From: Methylobacterium mesophilicum
GTDB taxonomy: Bacteria > Pseudomonadota > Alphaproteobacteria > Rhizobiales > Beijerinckiaceae
Assembly: GCF_022179445.1 (NCBI RefSeq)
Contig: NZ_BPQU01000007.1
Span: 62,001 to 126,000, forward strand
Reading direction: 5' to 3'
DNA: 64,000 nt
The stretch's first letter is position 1; every line of letters starts with the position of its first letter. This document shows positions 1 to 8,526 of this stretch, in pieces. The translations under genes and the position numbers were made by a program. The notes under the pieces were generated by a model. The model made no database searches. It was not told the DNA's origin and saw only the letters and a list, made by a program, of their open reading frames with translations.

Positions 1-189
1 GAGGCGCGCGAAGCTATAGCCCTGGAACGGATCGAGGCGCCGGAGCCGCGCCTCCTTCAGGCCGACGTCATAATAAGCGTTGACGTTGTCGAGGCCCACG
101 ACCTCCCGGCCTGCCTCGAGAAACCGCAGCGCGAGTGCGTTGCCGATGAAGCCGGCGACGCCCGTGATCAGGACAGGTGGCAGGGACAT
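1..189 (-). CDS. NAD-dependent sugar-nucleotide epimerase, N-terminal part (cut by window edge)
   Basis: Only the first 63 codons lie in the window; the gene continues past position 1. The ATG on the minus strand at 189-187 opens a Rossmann fold with the glycine-rich NAD site GVAGFIG (residues 10-16), then GLDNVNAYYD and LKEARLRRL. This is the pattern of UDP-glucuronate 4-epimerase-like short-chain dehydrogenases, which convert nucleotide sugars in the cytoplasm for polysaccharide or LPS synthesis. The catalytic YxxxK motif is outside the window, so the exact substrate cannot be judged. Confidence 0.85.
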   Translation of the reverse strand, partial: MSLPPVLITGVAGFIGNALALRFLEAGREVVGLDNVNAYYDVGLKEARLRRLDPFQGYSFARL

Positions 190-724
190 GATCGGACGCC
201 GAGGGCGGGCCGTCCCGCCGAGGTCGGCGTTCTCTATCACGGGCAGACCGCCGATTCACCCGCAGCAGTTTCCTGAAGACAGGTGCCTTGTCGGGCGGGA
301 TCGGCGGCGCCTATTCTTCCGATCCGTGAAGACCCACCACAGACCGCTGCCGGACAGCCTGACCCGCATGCTCGCCGCCCCTCCCGGCGGTGGGCGCGGC
401 GCGGCCCGGTCATCCGGGGAGCCTCGCGCTGACGCGCCCGGACAGGTCTCGGCGCACCATGCCCTGGAATCCGCGCTCCTGCGTGGCTTCGTCTACGTCA
501 CCTCGGGGCTTGTCTGGCTCCTCGTCCTCGGCCTGGTCGCGCGTCACGTCATGCGCTTAGCGCCGGTGTGCCCGATGGTGGCCTGTGGATATCGGTCGAT
601 ACCCGATCGGTCTGTTATGAAGATTGGTATCTACGCGACCAAGTCGGGTATCGGACTGCTCGAGAGCGGGGCGCCGCGATCCCGGCCCATCGTTCCGGGC
701 GGGACAGTTGACGAGGATCGGACG
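190..724. other. 535-bp stretch without a confident gene
   Basis: This gap separates the leftward epimerase from a small rightward gene. A plus-strand frame open from about 327 onward encodes a hydrophobic segment (around 490-555, residues like LRGFVYVTSGLVWLLVLG) that could be one membrane helix. The frame runs without a stop into the gene at 725 and lacks a clear ribosome site or stop of its own. I do not call a gene. It also has to hold the promoters of both flanking genes, but no convincing -35/-10 pair stands out. Confidence 0.4.
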
Positions 725-988
725 ATGTCTCTGACCGGGCGGTTCTGGTTCCGCAAATCCTGGACGGGCCGGCTCGTCCTGCTGGTCGAGGAGGTGCGAC
801 CGCGCTGGTTCGGTCGTGGAGCCGGAAAGCCGCGCTGGCGCAACGCCCGGCTGATGGACTTCGCGGAGCCGGAATTGCGACCGCTGATGGCCATGGAGAA
901 GCTCCACCGCACGGGGGGCGCCTCCGCCACCGTGCACACCCTCCGGCCGGTCCCCGATGCTTCGGCACGGAGCGCCGCAAACGGCTAG
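725..988 (+). CDS. Small conserved hypothetical protein, 87 aa
   Basis: The frame starts at an internal ATG (MSLTGRFWFRKSWTG) although it is open further upstream. I chose this start because the sequence from here reads like a compact folded protein: a short beta-rich beginning (GRFWFRK, RLVLLVEEVRPRWFG), then a basic stretch and DFAEPELRPLMAME. From memory, similar short proteins with a GRFWFRK start and an RWRxAxLxDL stretch occur in Rhizobiales genomes. The function is unknown. It sits on the same strand as the DUF6894 gene 82 bp downstream. Confidence 0.55.
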   Translation: MSLTGRFWFRKSWTGRLVLLVEEVRPRWFGRGAGKPRWRNARLMDFAEPELRPLMAMEKLHRTGGASATVHTLRPVPDASARSAANG

Positions 989-1070
989 GACGGCTGCTGA
1001 TTGCGACCGCTCCGATCCCCATCTGGAGCCTGCCGCTCTGCCGGAGCGGTCGACACCGGGGTTGAAGGTC

Positions 1071-1328
1071 ATGCCGCGCTACTTCTTCCACACGCAGATC
1101 GGCGACGACGTGATCACCGATGCGACCGGCGTCGCTCTGCGCGATCCGGATCAGGCCTGGGAGAAGGCCCAGGACACGATCCGTGCGGCCCTGGCCGAGG
1201 CCCGGGATCAGGCCAGGCTCCTGACCGCCTGCCTGGTGGTCACCGACGAAGCCGGCGACGTCGTTCTGGAATTCCCGTTCAGCGAGGTCGTATCGCTGCC
1301 GCCGGACGCGGATCCGACCCTGCATTGA
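1071..1328 (+). CDS. DUF6894-like small protein, 85 aa
   Basis: The product begins MPRYFFHTQIGDDVITDATG and continues with an alternating acidic/hydrophobic helix (DPDQAWEKAQDTIRAALAEA) and a C-terminal strand pair (LVVTDEAGDVVLEFPFSEVV). The MPRYFFx(5)G(D)xxxxD start and the later DxxGxxVxxxPF strand are the hallmark of DUF6894, a small family abundant and multi-copy in Methylobacterium and Bradyrhizobium. Its function is not known. The ATG was chosen over an in-frame upstream ATG because the family begins exactly at MPRYFF. Confidence 0.8.
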   Translation: MPRYFFHTQIGDDVITDATGVALRDPDQAWEKAQDTIRAALAEARDQARLLTACLVVTDEAGDVVLEFPFSEVVSLPPDADPTLH

Positions 1329-1386
1329 GCGCCCCGCCCCGCGCGCCCTACATCGCGGCGGCCGCCACACGAGGAGCGCCGCCCGA

Positions 1387-1596
1387 ATGGATTCGCCACC
1401 GAACGACCTCGACACGCATGCGCTCGGCAAGGCCGCGCCCGGAAAGGGTCTGGCCCGCGAGGCCTGCCCCTATGCCGAAGGCACCGAAGCCCGAGACCGC
1501 TGGCTTGCGGGCTACGACGAAGCCGTCTCCGATGGCGCCGAGCCGGTGACGGGGGGAATCGCCAAGCATCCGCCGGCCGGGGAGCCGACTCGCTGA
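1387..1596 (+). CDS. Ribosome modulation factor / CrpP-like small protein, 69 aa
   Basis: The central part reads GLAREACPYAEGTEARDRWLAGYDEA, which resembles the Rmf/CrpP fold (CPY..(6-7)..W..G(W/Y).EA). Rmf binds 70S ribosomes and promotes their dimerisation in stationary phase; CrpP-like relatives have been reported with other roles. Here the family resemblance is seen and the function is not. The stop codon TGA shares its last base with the ATG of the following transporter gene (TGATG at 1594-1598), so the two are probably translated as a coupled pair, an odd pairing with no obvious reason. Confidence 0.65.
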   Translation: MDSPPNDLDTHALGKAAPGKGLAREACPYAEGTEARDRWLAGYDEAVSDGAEPVTGGIAKHPPAGEPTR

Positions 1597-2915
1597 TGGA
1601 TGCCACGACGCAGGTACACGCCGCCGCGCCAGCCCACCCCGCCCTCGACCGCAAGGCGGTCGGGGCCGTGGTGCTCGGCAACGCCCTCGAATTCTACGAT
1701 TTCACGGTCTACGCGTTCTTCGCGAAGCCGATCGGCGAAGCGTTCTTTCCGGCCACCGACCCGACGCACAGCCTGCTGGCGTCGCTCGCCCTGTTCGGCA
1801 TCGGTTACGTGATGCGGCCGATCGGCGGCGTGCTGATCGGCGCCTTCGCGGATCGGGCCGGGCGCAAGCCGGCGATGCTGATCACCATCGCGCTGATGGC
1901 GCTCGGCATGCTGATGCTGGCCGCATGCCCGTCCTACGCGGCGATCGGCGGCTGGGCACAGGTGATCGTCATCGCGGGCCGTCTCATTCAGGGTCTCGCG
2001 CTCGGCGGCGAGGTCGGCCCGTCCACCGCCTACCTGCTCGAGGCGGCACCGCCGGCCAAGCGAGGTTTCGTGACCAGCTGGCAGATCGCCAGCCAGGGCT
2101 GCGCGGCCCTGTTCGCCGGCATCATCGCGACCATCCTGGCCCTCGTGGTCGGCGATCAGGCGATGTCGGCCTGGGGCTGGCGGCTGATGTTCGCGCTCGG
2201 CCTCTGCGTCGTTCCGGTCGGCTTGGTGATCCGCAGCCACCTGCCCGAGACCGCCGGCGCCGAGGAGGATCCCCACGCTGCCCCCTCGACCCTCGCGGTG
2301 GTCGGGCGTCTCCTGCGCGAGCACGGCCGCCTGCTGGGCCTGACCTTCCTGGTCATCGCCGCCTCCACGGTCTCGAACGCCGTCGGCACCAACATGCCGG
2401 TCTATGCCGGCGCGACCCTGGGCCTGAGCGAGACCGCCGCGACCGCGGTGCCGATCGCGCTGGGCCTGGCCTCGGTGATCTTCCCGCTGCTGGGGGGCTG
2501 GCTGGCGGACCGGGTCGGAAGGCGCCCGGTGATGATCTGGCCGCGGACGCTCATCCTGATCCTGGCGGTCCCGGCCTTCGCCTGGGTGGTGCGATCCCCG
2601 AGCGCCATGAGCGTCTACGCCGTGACCTTCCTGCTCTCGGCGCTCTCCTCCATCAACGCCGCGGCGGTGATCGTCGGGATTCCGGAGGCGCTGCCGCGGG
2701 CGGTGCGCAGCGCCGGGCTGTCGATCGTCTACGCGCTCTCGGTCTCGGTCTTCGGCGGCAGCACCAACTACGTGATCAACTGGCTGATCGCCGCCACCGG
2801 CGACCGGCTCGCCCCGGCCTATTACCTGGCGGCCTTCAGCTTGGTCGGGACGATCGCGGCCTTCCTGCTGCCCGAGACCCGCGGCCGAGACCTGGACGCC
2901 GACGTGGAAGCGTAG
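1596..2915 (+). CDS. MFS transporter, metabolite:H+ symporter (MHS) family, 439 aa
   Basis: A 12-helix inner-membrane secondary transporter. The start ALDRKAVGAVVLGNALEFYDFTVYAFF is characteristic of the MHS family (citrate, dicarboxylate, proline/betaine and shikimate symporters), with GNxxExYDF in helix 1. The loop motif FADRAGRKPAML (about residues 87-98) is MFS motif A, repeated as LADRVGRRPVMI after helix 8. LIQGLALGGEVGPSTAYLLE in helix 4 is also typical. The substrate is likely a carboxylate, but I cannot name it from sequence. Translation is coupled to the small Rmf-like gene upstream through a one-base overlap. Confidence 0.9.
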   Translation: MDATTQVHAAAPAHPALDRKAVGAVVLGNALEFYDFTVYAFFAKPIGEAFFPATDPTHSLLASLALFGIGYVMRPIGGVLIGAFADRAGRKPAMLITIALMALGMLMLAACPSYAAIGGWAQVIVIAGRLIQGLALGGEVGPSTAYLLEAAPPAKRGFVTSWQIASQGCAALFAGIIATILALVVGDQAMSAWGWRLMFALGLCVVPVGLVIRSHLPETAGAEEDPHAAPSTLAVVGRLLREHGRLLGLTFLVIAASTVSNAVGTNMPVYAGATLGLSETAATAVPIALGLASVIFPLLGGWLADRVGRRPVMIWPRTLILILAVPAFAWVVRSPSAMSVYAVTFLLSALSSINAAAVIVGIPEALPRAVRSAGLSIVYALSVSVFGGSTNYVINWLIAATGDRLAPAYYLAAFSLVGTIAAFLLPETRGRDLDADVEA

Positions 2916-3012
2916 CCGCGGATGTGCGCTCCCGCACGGCCCGGAAGCGGGGCCGCGCGGGAGCCCGCCTTCGGCGCTAGGTCTCGGCCGGAGCCGGGCC
3001 TAGACCGCGCCC

Positions 3013-4485
3013 ATGCCCAGTCCTTCCGAGACGCGCCGCCCGCTGGTCCTCGCCGCGGTGATGGCGGCGATGTTCATGATCGCCATCGAGGCGACCATCG
3101 TCTCGACCGCGATGCCGCAGATCGCCGGCCAGCTCGGCGACCTCCACCTGTATGCCTGGGTGTTCGGCTCGTTCCTGCTGACTCAGACCGCCACCACGGT
3201 GGTGTTCGGCAAGCTGTCCGACCTCTACGGGCGCCGTCCGGTGCTGCTGTTCGGCATCGCCGTGTTCCTGGCCGGCTCGCTGCTGTGCGGGCTGGCCTGG
3301 TCGATGCGTTCCCTGATCCTGTTCCGCCTGGTGCAGGGCGTCGGCGCGGGAGCGATCCAGCCGGTGAGCCTGACGGTGATCGGCGATCTCTACCCGGCCC
3401 GGGAGCGCGGCAAGGTCCAGGGTTATCTCGCCAGCGTGTGGGGCATCTCGTCGGTGGCGGGACCCCTGGTCGGGGGCCTGATCATCGGCCATCTCAGCTG
3501 GCCGTGGATCTTCTGGATCAATCTGCCCGTGGGTCTCGTCGCGGCGGGCCTGTTCCTGGCCTACCTGCGGGAGAGCGTCGAGCGTCGCAGCCGGCCGATC
3601 GACGCACTCGGTGCCGCCCTGTTCACCGCGGCCATCGCCGCGCTGATGATGGCGCTGACGGAGGCCGGCACGTCGGCTTCGGCGGCCCTGTGGCCGGCAC
3701 TCGGCTTCGTGGTGGCGGCCATCCTGTTCGTGCTCCAGGAGCGCCGGGCCGCCGACCCGATGCTCGACGTCCGCCTGTGGATGCAGCGCCCCATCGCGAC
3801 CACCAACGCCGCGACGCTGCTCTCCGGCATGACCGTGATCGGGCTCACCGCGTTCCTGCCGATGTACGTCCAGGGCGTCCTACGGCAGTCGCCCCTGATC
3901 GCCGGATTGACCCTCACGCTGATGGTGCTCGGCTGGCCGATCGGGGCCACCACGGCGGCCCGCAACTTCGTGCGCTTCGGCCTGCGCCCGACGCTGCTGG
4001 TCGGCGCGACGCTGTTGCCGCTGGGCGCCACCGCGTTCGTCGCCCTGGGTTCGGAGACCTCGCCGATCGTGGCCGCCTGCGGCTCGATCGTGATGGGGCT
4101 CGGTATGGGTTTCCTGTCCACCGCCGCCATCGTGATCATCCAGGACAGCGTCGCCTGGGCGCAGCGCGGCGCCGCCACCGCCTCGAACATCTTCGCGCGC
4201 AACCTCGGCTCGACCCTGGGTGCCACGGCGCTCGGCGCGGTGCTGAACTACCGGCTGGCCCATCCGGCAGACGGCTCACCGGTCGATTCCGGCCAGCTCC
4301 GGAGTCTCCTGGAGGATCCCGGCAGCCTCGGCGCCGGCGGCGACGCCATCCGGGACGGGCTGCAGCATGCCCTCCACGGCACGTTCTGGACGGTCTTCGC
4401 GGTGGCTCTGCTGACCCTGGTGCTGTCGCTGTTCGTGCCGCGGATCACGATCTCGGACGCCCCGCGCGAATTGGCCGTGGAGTAG
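3013..4485 (+). CDS. MFS drug-efflux transporter, DHA2 (EmrB/QacA) family, 490 aa
   Basis: The predicted product has about 14 membrane helices. It starts RRPLVLAAVMAAMFMIAIEATIVSTAMPQIAGQLG, the usual first helix of DHA2 exporters with the charged residues D/E-x-TIV. Motif A (KLSDLYGRRPVLLFG, residues about 72-86) and motif C-like GISSVAGPLVGGLI (helix 5) mark it as a proton-driven antiporter. No EmrA-type membrane-fusion partner is adjacent, so it probably acts alone in the inner membrane. It lies 97 bp downstream of the MHS transporter on the same strand. The exported compound is unknown. Confidence 0.9.
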   Translation: MPSPSETRRPLVLAAVMAAMFMIAIEATIVSTAMPQIAGQLGDLHLYAWVFGSFLLTQTATTVVFGKLSDLYGRRPVLLFGIAVFLAGSLLCGLAWSMRSLILFRLVQGVGAGAIQPVSLTVIGDLYPARERGKVQGYLASVWGISSVAGPLVGGLIIGHLSWPWIFWINLPVGLVAAGLFLAYLRESVERRSRPIDALGAALFTAAIAALMMALTEAGTSASAALWPALGFVVAAILFVLQERRAADPMLDVRLWMQRPIATTNAATLLSGMTVIGLTAFLPMYVQGVLRQSPLIAGLTLTLMVLGWPIGATTAARNFVRFGLRPTLLVGATLLPLGATAFVALGSETSPIVAACGSIVMGLGMGFLSTAAIVIIQDSVAWAQRGAATASNIFARNLGSTLGATALGAVLNYRLAHPADGSPVDSGQLRSLLEDPGSLGAGGDAIRDGLQHALHGTFWTVFAVALLTLVLSLFVPRITISDAPRELAVE

Positions 4486-4500
4486 GGATCCCTCAAACCT

Positions 4501-4536
4501 TTGACCTTGCGGCGCAGGCCGCCTAGCGTCCGTCCA
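4501..4536 (+). promoter_or_regulatory. Candidate sigma-70 promoter of xseA, possibly giving a leaderless mRNA
   Basis: TTGACC at 4501-4506 and TAGCGT at 4524-4529 are separated by exactly 17 bp, close to the alphaproteobacterial CTTGAC-N17 type. The ATG of xseA is at 4536, about 7 bp after the -10 box, where transcription would start, so the message may carry no leader. No Shine-Dalgarno sequence precedes the ATG. The -10 is weak, so this is a prediction only. Confidence 0.4.
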
Positions 4537-6221
4537 TGCCCCTCGTGCCGCCTCCGCGCCCCGCAGCCTCGCCCGCGGCGGATATTCCGCCGACCAGCGT
4601 GCTCACCGCCAACCAGCCTGAATGGTCGGTCGGCGAGCTGGCGGGCGCGCTCAAGCGGACCCTGGAGGACGCGTTCGGTCATGTGCGCCTGCGCGGCGAG
4701 ATCTCCGGCTATCGCGGCCAGCACGGCTCCGGCCACGCCTACTTCTCCCTGAAGGACGGCCAGGCGCGGATCGATGCCGTTGTCTGGAAGGGCGTGTTCG
4801 GGCGCCTGCGCCAGAAGCCCCAGGAGGGGCTGGAGGTGGTCGCCACCGGCCGCATCACCACTTTCGCGGGGAAATCCTCGTACCAGATCGTGGTCGAAAG
4901 CCTCGAGCCGGCGGGCCTCGGCGCCTGGATGGCCCTGCTGGAGGAGCGCAAGAAGCTGCTTACCGCCGAGGGCCTGTTCGCTCCGGAGCACAAGCGGGCC
5001 ATCCCCTACCTGCCGCGCGTGGTCGGCGTCGTCACCTCGCCCACCGGAGCCGTGATCCGCGATATCCTGCACCGGCTGGAGGACCGCTTCCCGCGCCCCG
5101 TGCTGGTCTGGCCGGTACGGGTCCAGGGTGACGGCGCGGCCGAGGAGGTTGCGGCCGCGATCCGCGGTTTCAATGCCCTGGCCCCGGACGGCCCCCTGCC
5201 CCGGCCGGACGTGCTGATCGTCGCCCGCGGCGGCGGCTCCATCGAGGATCTGTGGGCGTTCAACGAGGAATGCGTGGTCCGCGCCGCATTCGAGAGCGCG
5301 ATCCCGCTGATCTCGGCGGTCGGGCACGAGACCGACACCACGCTGATCGACTACGTCTCCGACCGCCGGGCGCCGACCCCGACGGGCGCCGCCGAGATGG
5401 CCGTCCCCGTCCGCGCCGACTTGATCGCCACGGTGGCCGACCTGTCCGCTCGGGCGGTCGGGGCGGTCGGCCGGCGGGTCGAGCGCGACCGGTGCGATCT
5501 GCGCGCCCTCGCGCGCGCGCTGCCGAGCGCCGATGCCCTGCTGGCGGCCAAGCGCCAGCGCCTCGACCTCGCCGAGGCGCGCCTCGCTCCGGCCTTGGCG
5601 GCCGGGGCCAGCCGCCATCGCGCGCGCCTCCAGCTCCTCCTCGACCGGATGGCCCGGCGCTCGCCCGACGTGGCGCTGGCCAACGCCCGGGCGCGCCTGG
5701 CGCGGATCGACCATCGGCCGCTCACCGCCCTGCGCAACGACGTCCAGCGCAAGGGCGAGGCCCTGGCCCAACTCGGTCGGCGGCTGGTCGTCGCCCGGGA
5801 TGCCAGCCTCGAGCGGGCGCGGGCGCTTCAGGCACGCCGCGCCGATCGCCTGGTCGCCCTGTCCGACCGCCTGAATCAGGCAGGCCTGCGGGGCGTCGAG
5901 CGCCGCCGCGACCGGCTCGAGGGCCTGGCCCACCTCCTCGGATCGCTCAGCTACCGGGCCGTGCTGGAGCGGGGCTACGTCCTCGTCCGCGACGCCGCGG
6001 GCCTGCCGGTCCGCCACGCGGCCGAGGCCGCCGCCGCCAGCCGCCTCAGCCTGCAATTCGCCGACGGGACGGTGAACGCGGTGCCGGACGGGACGTCCGA
6101 CCCGTCCGTGTCCGCCAAGCCTGCGCGGCGGTCCGCACGGACGGAGCCGTCCGCCGCGGGCAAGCGCACGCAAGCGGGCGCCGCCGCGGCGACCCGGCAG
6201 GGTTCGCTGTTCGACGCCTGA
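4536..6221 (+). CDS. xseA: Exodeoxyribonuclease VII large subunit
   Basis: This is the catalytic large subunit of exonuclease VII, which degrades single-stranded DNA into oligonucleotides and works with many copies of the small subunit XseB (not in this window). Residues about 20-120 form the N-terminal OB-fold (SVGELAGALKRTLEDAFGHVRLRGEISG, then AYFSLKDGQARIDAVVWKG). The catalytic domain follows with RVVGVVTSPTGAVIRDI, the glycine-rich IVARGGGSIEDLWAFN and SAVGHETDTTLIDYVSD, all standard for the family. The long Arg/Ala-rich helical part is the coiled-coil region. At 561 aa it is longer than the E. coli protein, mainly through a basic low-complexity tail. Confidence 0.95.
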   Translation: MPLVPPPRPAASPAADIPPTSVLTANQPEWSVGELAGALKRTLEDAFGHVRLRGEISGYRGQHGSGHAYFSLKDGQARIDAVVWKGVFGRLRQKPQEGLEVVATGRITTFAGKSSYQIVVESLEPAGLGAWMALLEERKKLLTAEGLFAPEHKRAIPYLPRVVGVVTSPTGAVIRDILHRLEDRFPRPVLVWPVRVQGDGAAEEVAAAIRGFNALAPDGPLPRPDVLIVARGGGSIEDLWAFNEECVVRAAFESAIPLISAVGHETDTTLIDYVSDRRAPTPTGAAEMAVPVRADLIATVADLSARAVGAVGRRVERDRCDLRALARALPSADALLAAKRQRLDLAEARLAPALAAGASRHRARLQLLLDRMARRSPDVALANARARLARIDHRPLTALRNDVQRKGEALAQLGRRLVVARDASLERARALQARRADRLVALSDRLNQAGLRGVERRRDRLEGLAHLLGSLSYRAVLERGYVLVRDAAGLPVRHAAEAAAASRLSLQFADGTVNAVPDGTSDPSVSAKPARRSARTEPSAAGKRTQAGAAAATRQGSLFDA

Positions 6222-6228
6222 GGACGTC

Positions 6229-6981
6229 TCAGGACGGCTCCGGCCCGACCCGGTAGTGATACCGGTACAGCTCCCGCTCGAAACCCAGCCCGCGGTACAG
6301 TGATCGGGCCGGCGTGTTCGCCGCTACCACCTGCAGACAGGCCGCGCGGGCGCCCTGCAAGCGGGCCCAGCGCAGCAGCGCGCCGACGGCCCGCCGGGCG
6401 TGGCCCCGTCCCCGCAGCCTCTCGGGTGTCGCCACGGATTCGATCACCAGCAGGTCGCCGTCGCACACGCCGAAGGCCAAGGCACCGATCTCGCCATCGC
6501 TCGCCAGAGTCGCGAACGCCCGCGGCAGGATGAGGGCATCGACGGTGGTGCGAAAGGCCTGCGCGGCGGCGGGATCCGCCCGGTTCATGGCGTCCCGCAG
6601 GGCCAGCCAGGCGGCATCGGGACTCGGCGCGAGGGTGACCGCCGGGTCCGGCTCGTCGGACAGGCCGTCGAGGTCCCGGAACAGCGTGCAGGTCTCGTCC
6701 GCGACGGAGTAAGCGCCGCCTGCCAGCAGCGGCTCCAGCTGCGGTGCGATCCCCGGGACCCGGAAGATCGCCCGGCGTCCCAGCGCGGCGTAGACGGCCT
6801 CTCCGGCCCGGATCGCCGGTTCGGGCTGGCCGCTGCCGCGCATCGGATTCAGGGAATTCTGCCGCTTCGAGGTGCCGCCTGCGGCGCGCAGCAGGTAACC
6901 GTGGACCAGGAGCTGGCGCTGGCTCGGCCAGGCGTTGAGGCAGGCCTCCTCGACGCGCCAGGCCAGATCGATATCCGACAT
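6229..6981 (-). CDS. GNAT-family N-acetyltransferase, 250 aa
   Basis: The C-terminal 100 residues carry the acetyl-CoA fold: GEIGALAFGVCDGDLLVIESVATPERLRGRGHARRAVGAL contains the R/Q-x-x-G-x-G/A pyrophosphate loop (RGRGHA), followed by LQVVAANTPARSLYRGLGFE, the usual final helix. The N-terminal half starts EEACLNAWPSQRQLLVHGYLLR and then KRQNSLNP, a conserved variant seen in a GNAT subfamily whose substrate is not known to me. The ATG at 6981 was chosen because the domain begins immediately after it. It converges on xseA with only 7 bp between stops. Confidence 0.85.
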   Translation of the reverse strand: MSDIDLAWRVEEACLNAWPSQRQLLVHGYLLRAAGGTSKRQNSLNPMRGSGQPEPAIRAGEAVYAALGRRAIFRVPGIAPQLEPLLAGGAYSVADETCTLFRDLDGLSDEPDPAVTLAPSPDAAWLALRDAMNRADPAAAQAFRTTVDALILPRAFATLASDGEIGALAFGVCDGDLLVIESVATPERLRGRGHARRAVGALLRWARLQGARAACLQVVAANTPARSLYRGLGFERELYRYHYRVGPEPS

Positions 6982-7101
6982 CCTATGAGTCTCCGCGCGC
7001 TTGATCTCATAGCGGTCGGGACGGCGCCACCCCCGGGGCAACCGGAGCCGTGCGGCGTCGCGTACGCTTGAAGCATTCCAGGCTCGCGCAATCTCCTCGT
7101 C

Positions 7102-8526
7102 ATGCCCGAACCCGAAATCCTCGTCTGCCTCCATTTCCTGGGCGGCAGCGCCAGAACCTGGGAGCCCGTCTCGCGCGCGCTCGGGGGAACGCCGGTCTGC
7201 GTGCCCGTGGATCTGCCGGGCTTCGGCGACGCTGCCGCGGAGACGGGCTTTTCCGTCGATGCGATGGCGGACCATGTGGCGGCAGCGATCCGCGCCCATG
7301 CGCCGAGGCGTTTCGCGATCGCGGGTCACAGCATGGGCGCGAAGGTCGCACTCGCCCTCGCGCGCCGGTCCGAGGACGGGGAGCCGGGCCTGGACGGGCT
7401 CACCGACTTGATCCTGGTCTCGGGCTCGCCGCCGAGCCCGGAACCGATCCCCGGCGATCGCCGGGCCAGGATGATCGCCTGGATCGATGCCGATCCGGAG
7501 ACGCGGCTGCGCGAGGCACAGGCTTTCGTATCCGAGAATGTCGGCGGTCCCCTCGACCCGGAGACCGAGGCGCGTGCGGTCGCCGACGTGTTGCAGGCGG
7601 CCCCCGCGGCCTGGAAGGCCTGGCTCGAATCGGGTTCCCGCGAGGATCTGTGCCGCCGGATCGGGCTTCTGCGCACCCCGGCGCTGATCCTGGCGGGATC
7701 CGAGGATGCCGATCTCGGCGCGGATGCGCAGCGGGCGTTGATGGCGCCGCATCTCGCCCACCATTGCGTCGTCACCGTGGACGGCGTCGGCCATCTCCTG
7801 CCACTGGAGCGTCCGGAGGTGATGGCGGATCGCCTGCGCGATCACTGGCGCGACCGCCCGCGTGACGAGGCCGCGCGGGCCGCTCCGGTGCCGCCGGCCT
7901 ACGCGGCGCTGATCGCGTCCGAGCGGGTCAACAGCCGGCTGCGCGGCGCCCTGGAGACGCGTGGGGAGCCAGACGACCCCGCCTATGCCCCCCAGGCCCT
8001 CGACCCGGTGGAACTCGCGATCCTGCGCGCTGCCTGCGGTCGCGTGTTGCCGGAGATCGCCGTCGACCTCGCCGCCCGGCTCGATGCGCGTCTGGCGTCT
8101 GGGGCCGGCGACGGCTGGCGGTTCGTGGCCCTGCCACCCGATCCGGAGGCGTATCGCGCCGGCCTGCGCACCCTCGACGCCGCGTCGCGCGCCGCCCACG
8201 ACCGTCCGTTCGTCGCCCTGGAGGCGCAGGACCAGGATGCGCTGCTGACGCTGGCCGAGCGCGGCGACCTGGCGGTGCCGGACTCCCTCGGCGGACGCCT
8301 GGACGGCGACCGGATGCGGTTCTGGTTCGAGGATCTGCGCGCCGACGCGGTGCGCCTGTGGCTCGCCCATCCGGCCGCCCTGGCACGGGTCGGCTTTTCG
8401 GGCATCGGCGCCGGCGGCGACCGGCCGGGCCCGATCGCGGACGGGTTGCCCGGCTTCCACGACGTCGGGCTCGATCGGGCGGAATCCTGGGAACCCCAGC
8501 CCACACAGGGGGAGACGGTCCGATGA
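7102..8526 (+). CDS. Alpha/beta hydrolase fused to a gluconate 2-dehydrogenase subunit 3-like domain, 474 aa
   Basis: Residues 1-250 are a complete alpha/beta hydrolase: oxyanion region [10 protein letters not shown], nucleophile elbow GHSMG (Ser about residue 76), an Asp candidate in GSEDADLG and the His in [11 protein letters not shown]. Residues about 265-450 have no hydrolase character. They resemble the small subunit (subunit 3) of membrane-bound gluconate 2-dehydrogenase: [42 protein letters not shown], and [11 protein letters not shown]. The stop codon overlaps the ATG of the GMC flavoprotein (ATGA at 8523), and subunit 3 normally partners such a flavoprotein, so this fused pair probably forms one enzyme. 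No Tat or Sec signal is visible. The role of the hydrolase half is unknown. Confidence 0.85.
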   Translation: MPEPEILVCLHFLGGSARTWEPVSRALGGTPVCVPVDLPGFGDAAAETGFSVDAMADHVAAAIRAHAPRRFAIAGHSMGAKVALALARRSEDGEPGLDGLTDLILVSGSPPSPEPIPGDRRARMIAWIDADPETRLREAQAFVSENVGGPLDPETEARAVADVLQAAPAAWKAWLESGSREDLCRRIGLLRTPALILAGSEDADLGADAQRALMAPHLAHHCVVTVDGVGHLLPLERPEVMADRLRDHWRDRPRDEAARAAPVPPAYAALIASERVNSRLRGALETRGEPDDPAYAPQALDPVELAILRAACGRVLPEIAVDLAARLDARLASGAGDGWRFVALPPDPEAYRAGLRTLDAASRAAHDRPFVALEAQDQDALLTLAERGDLAVPDSLGGRLDGDRMRFWFEDLRADAVRLWLAHPAALARVGFSGIGAGGDRPGPIADGLPGFHDVGLDRAESWEPQPTQGETVR

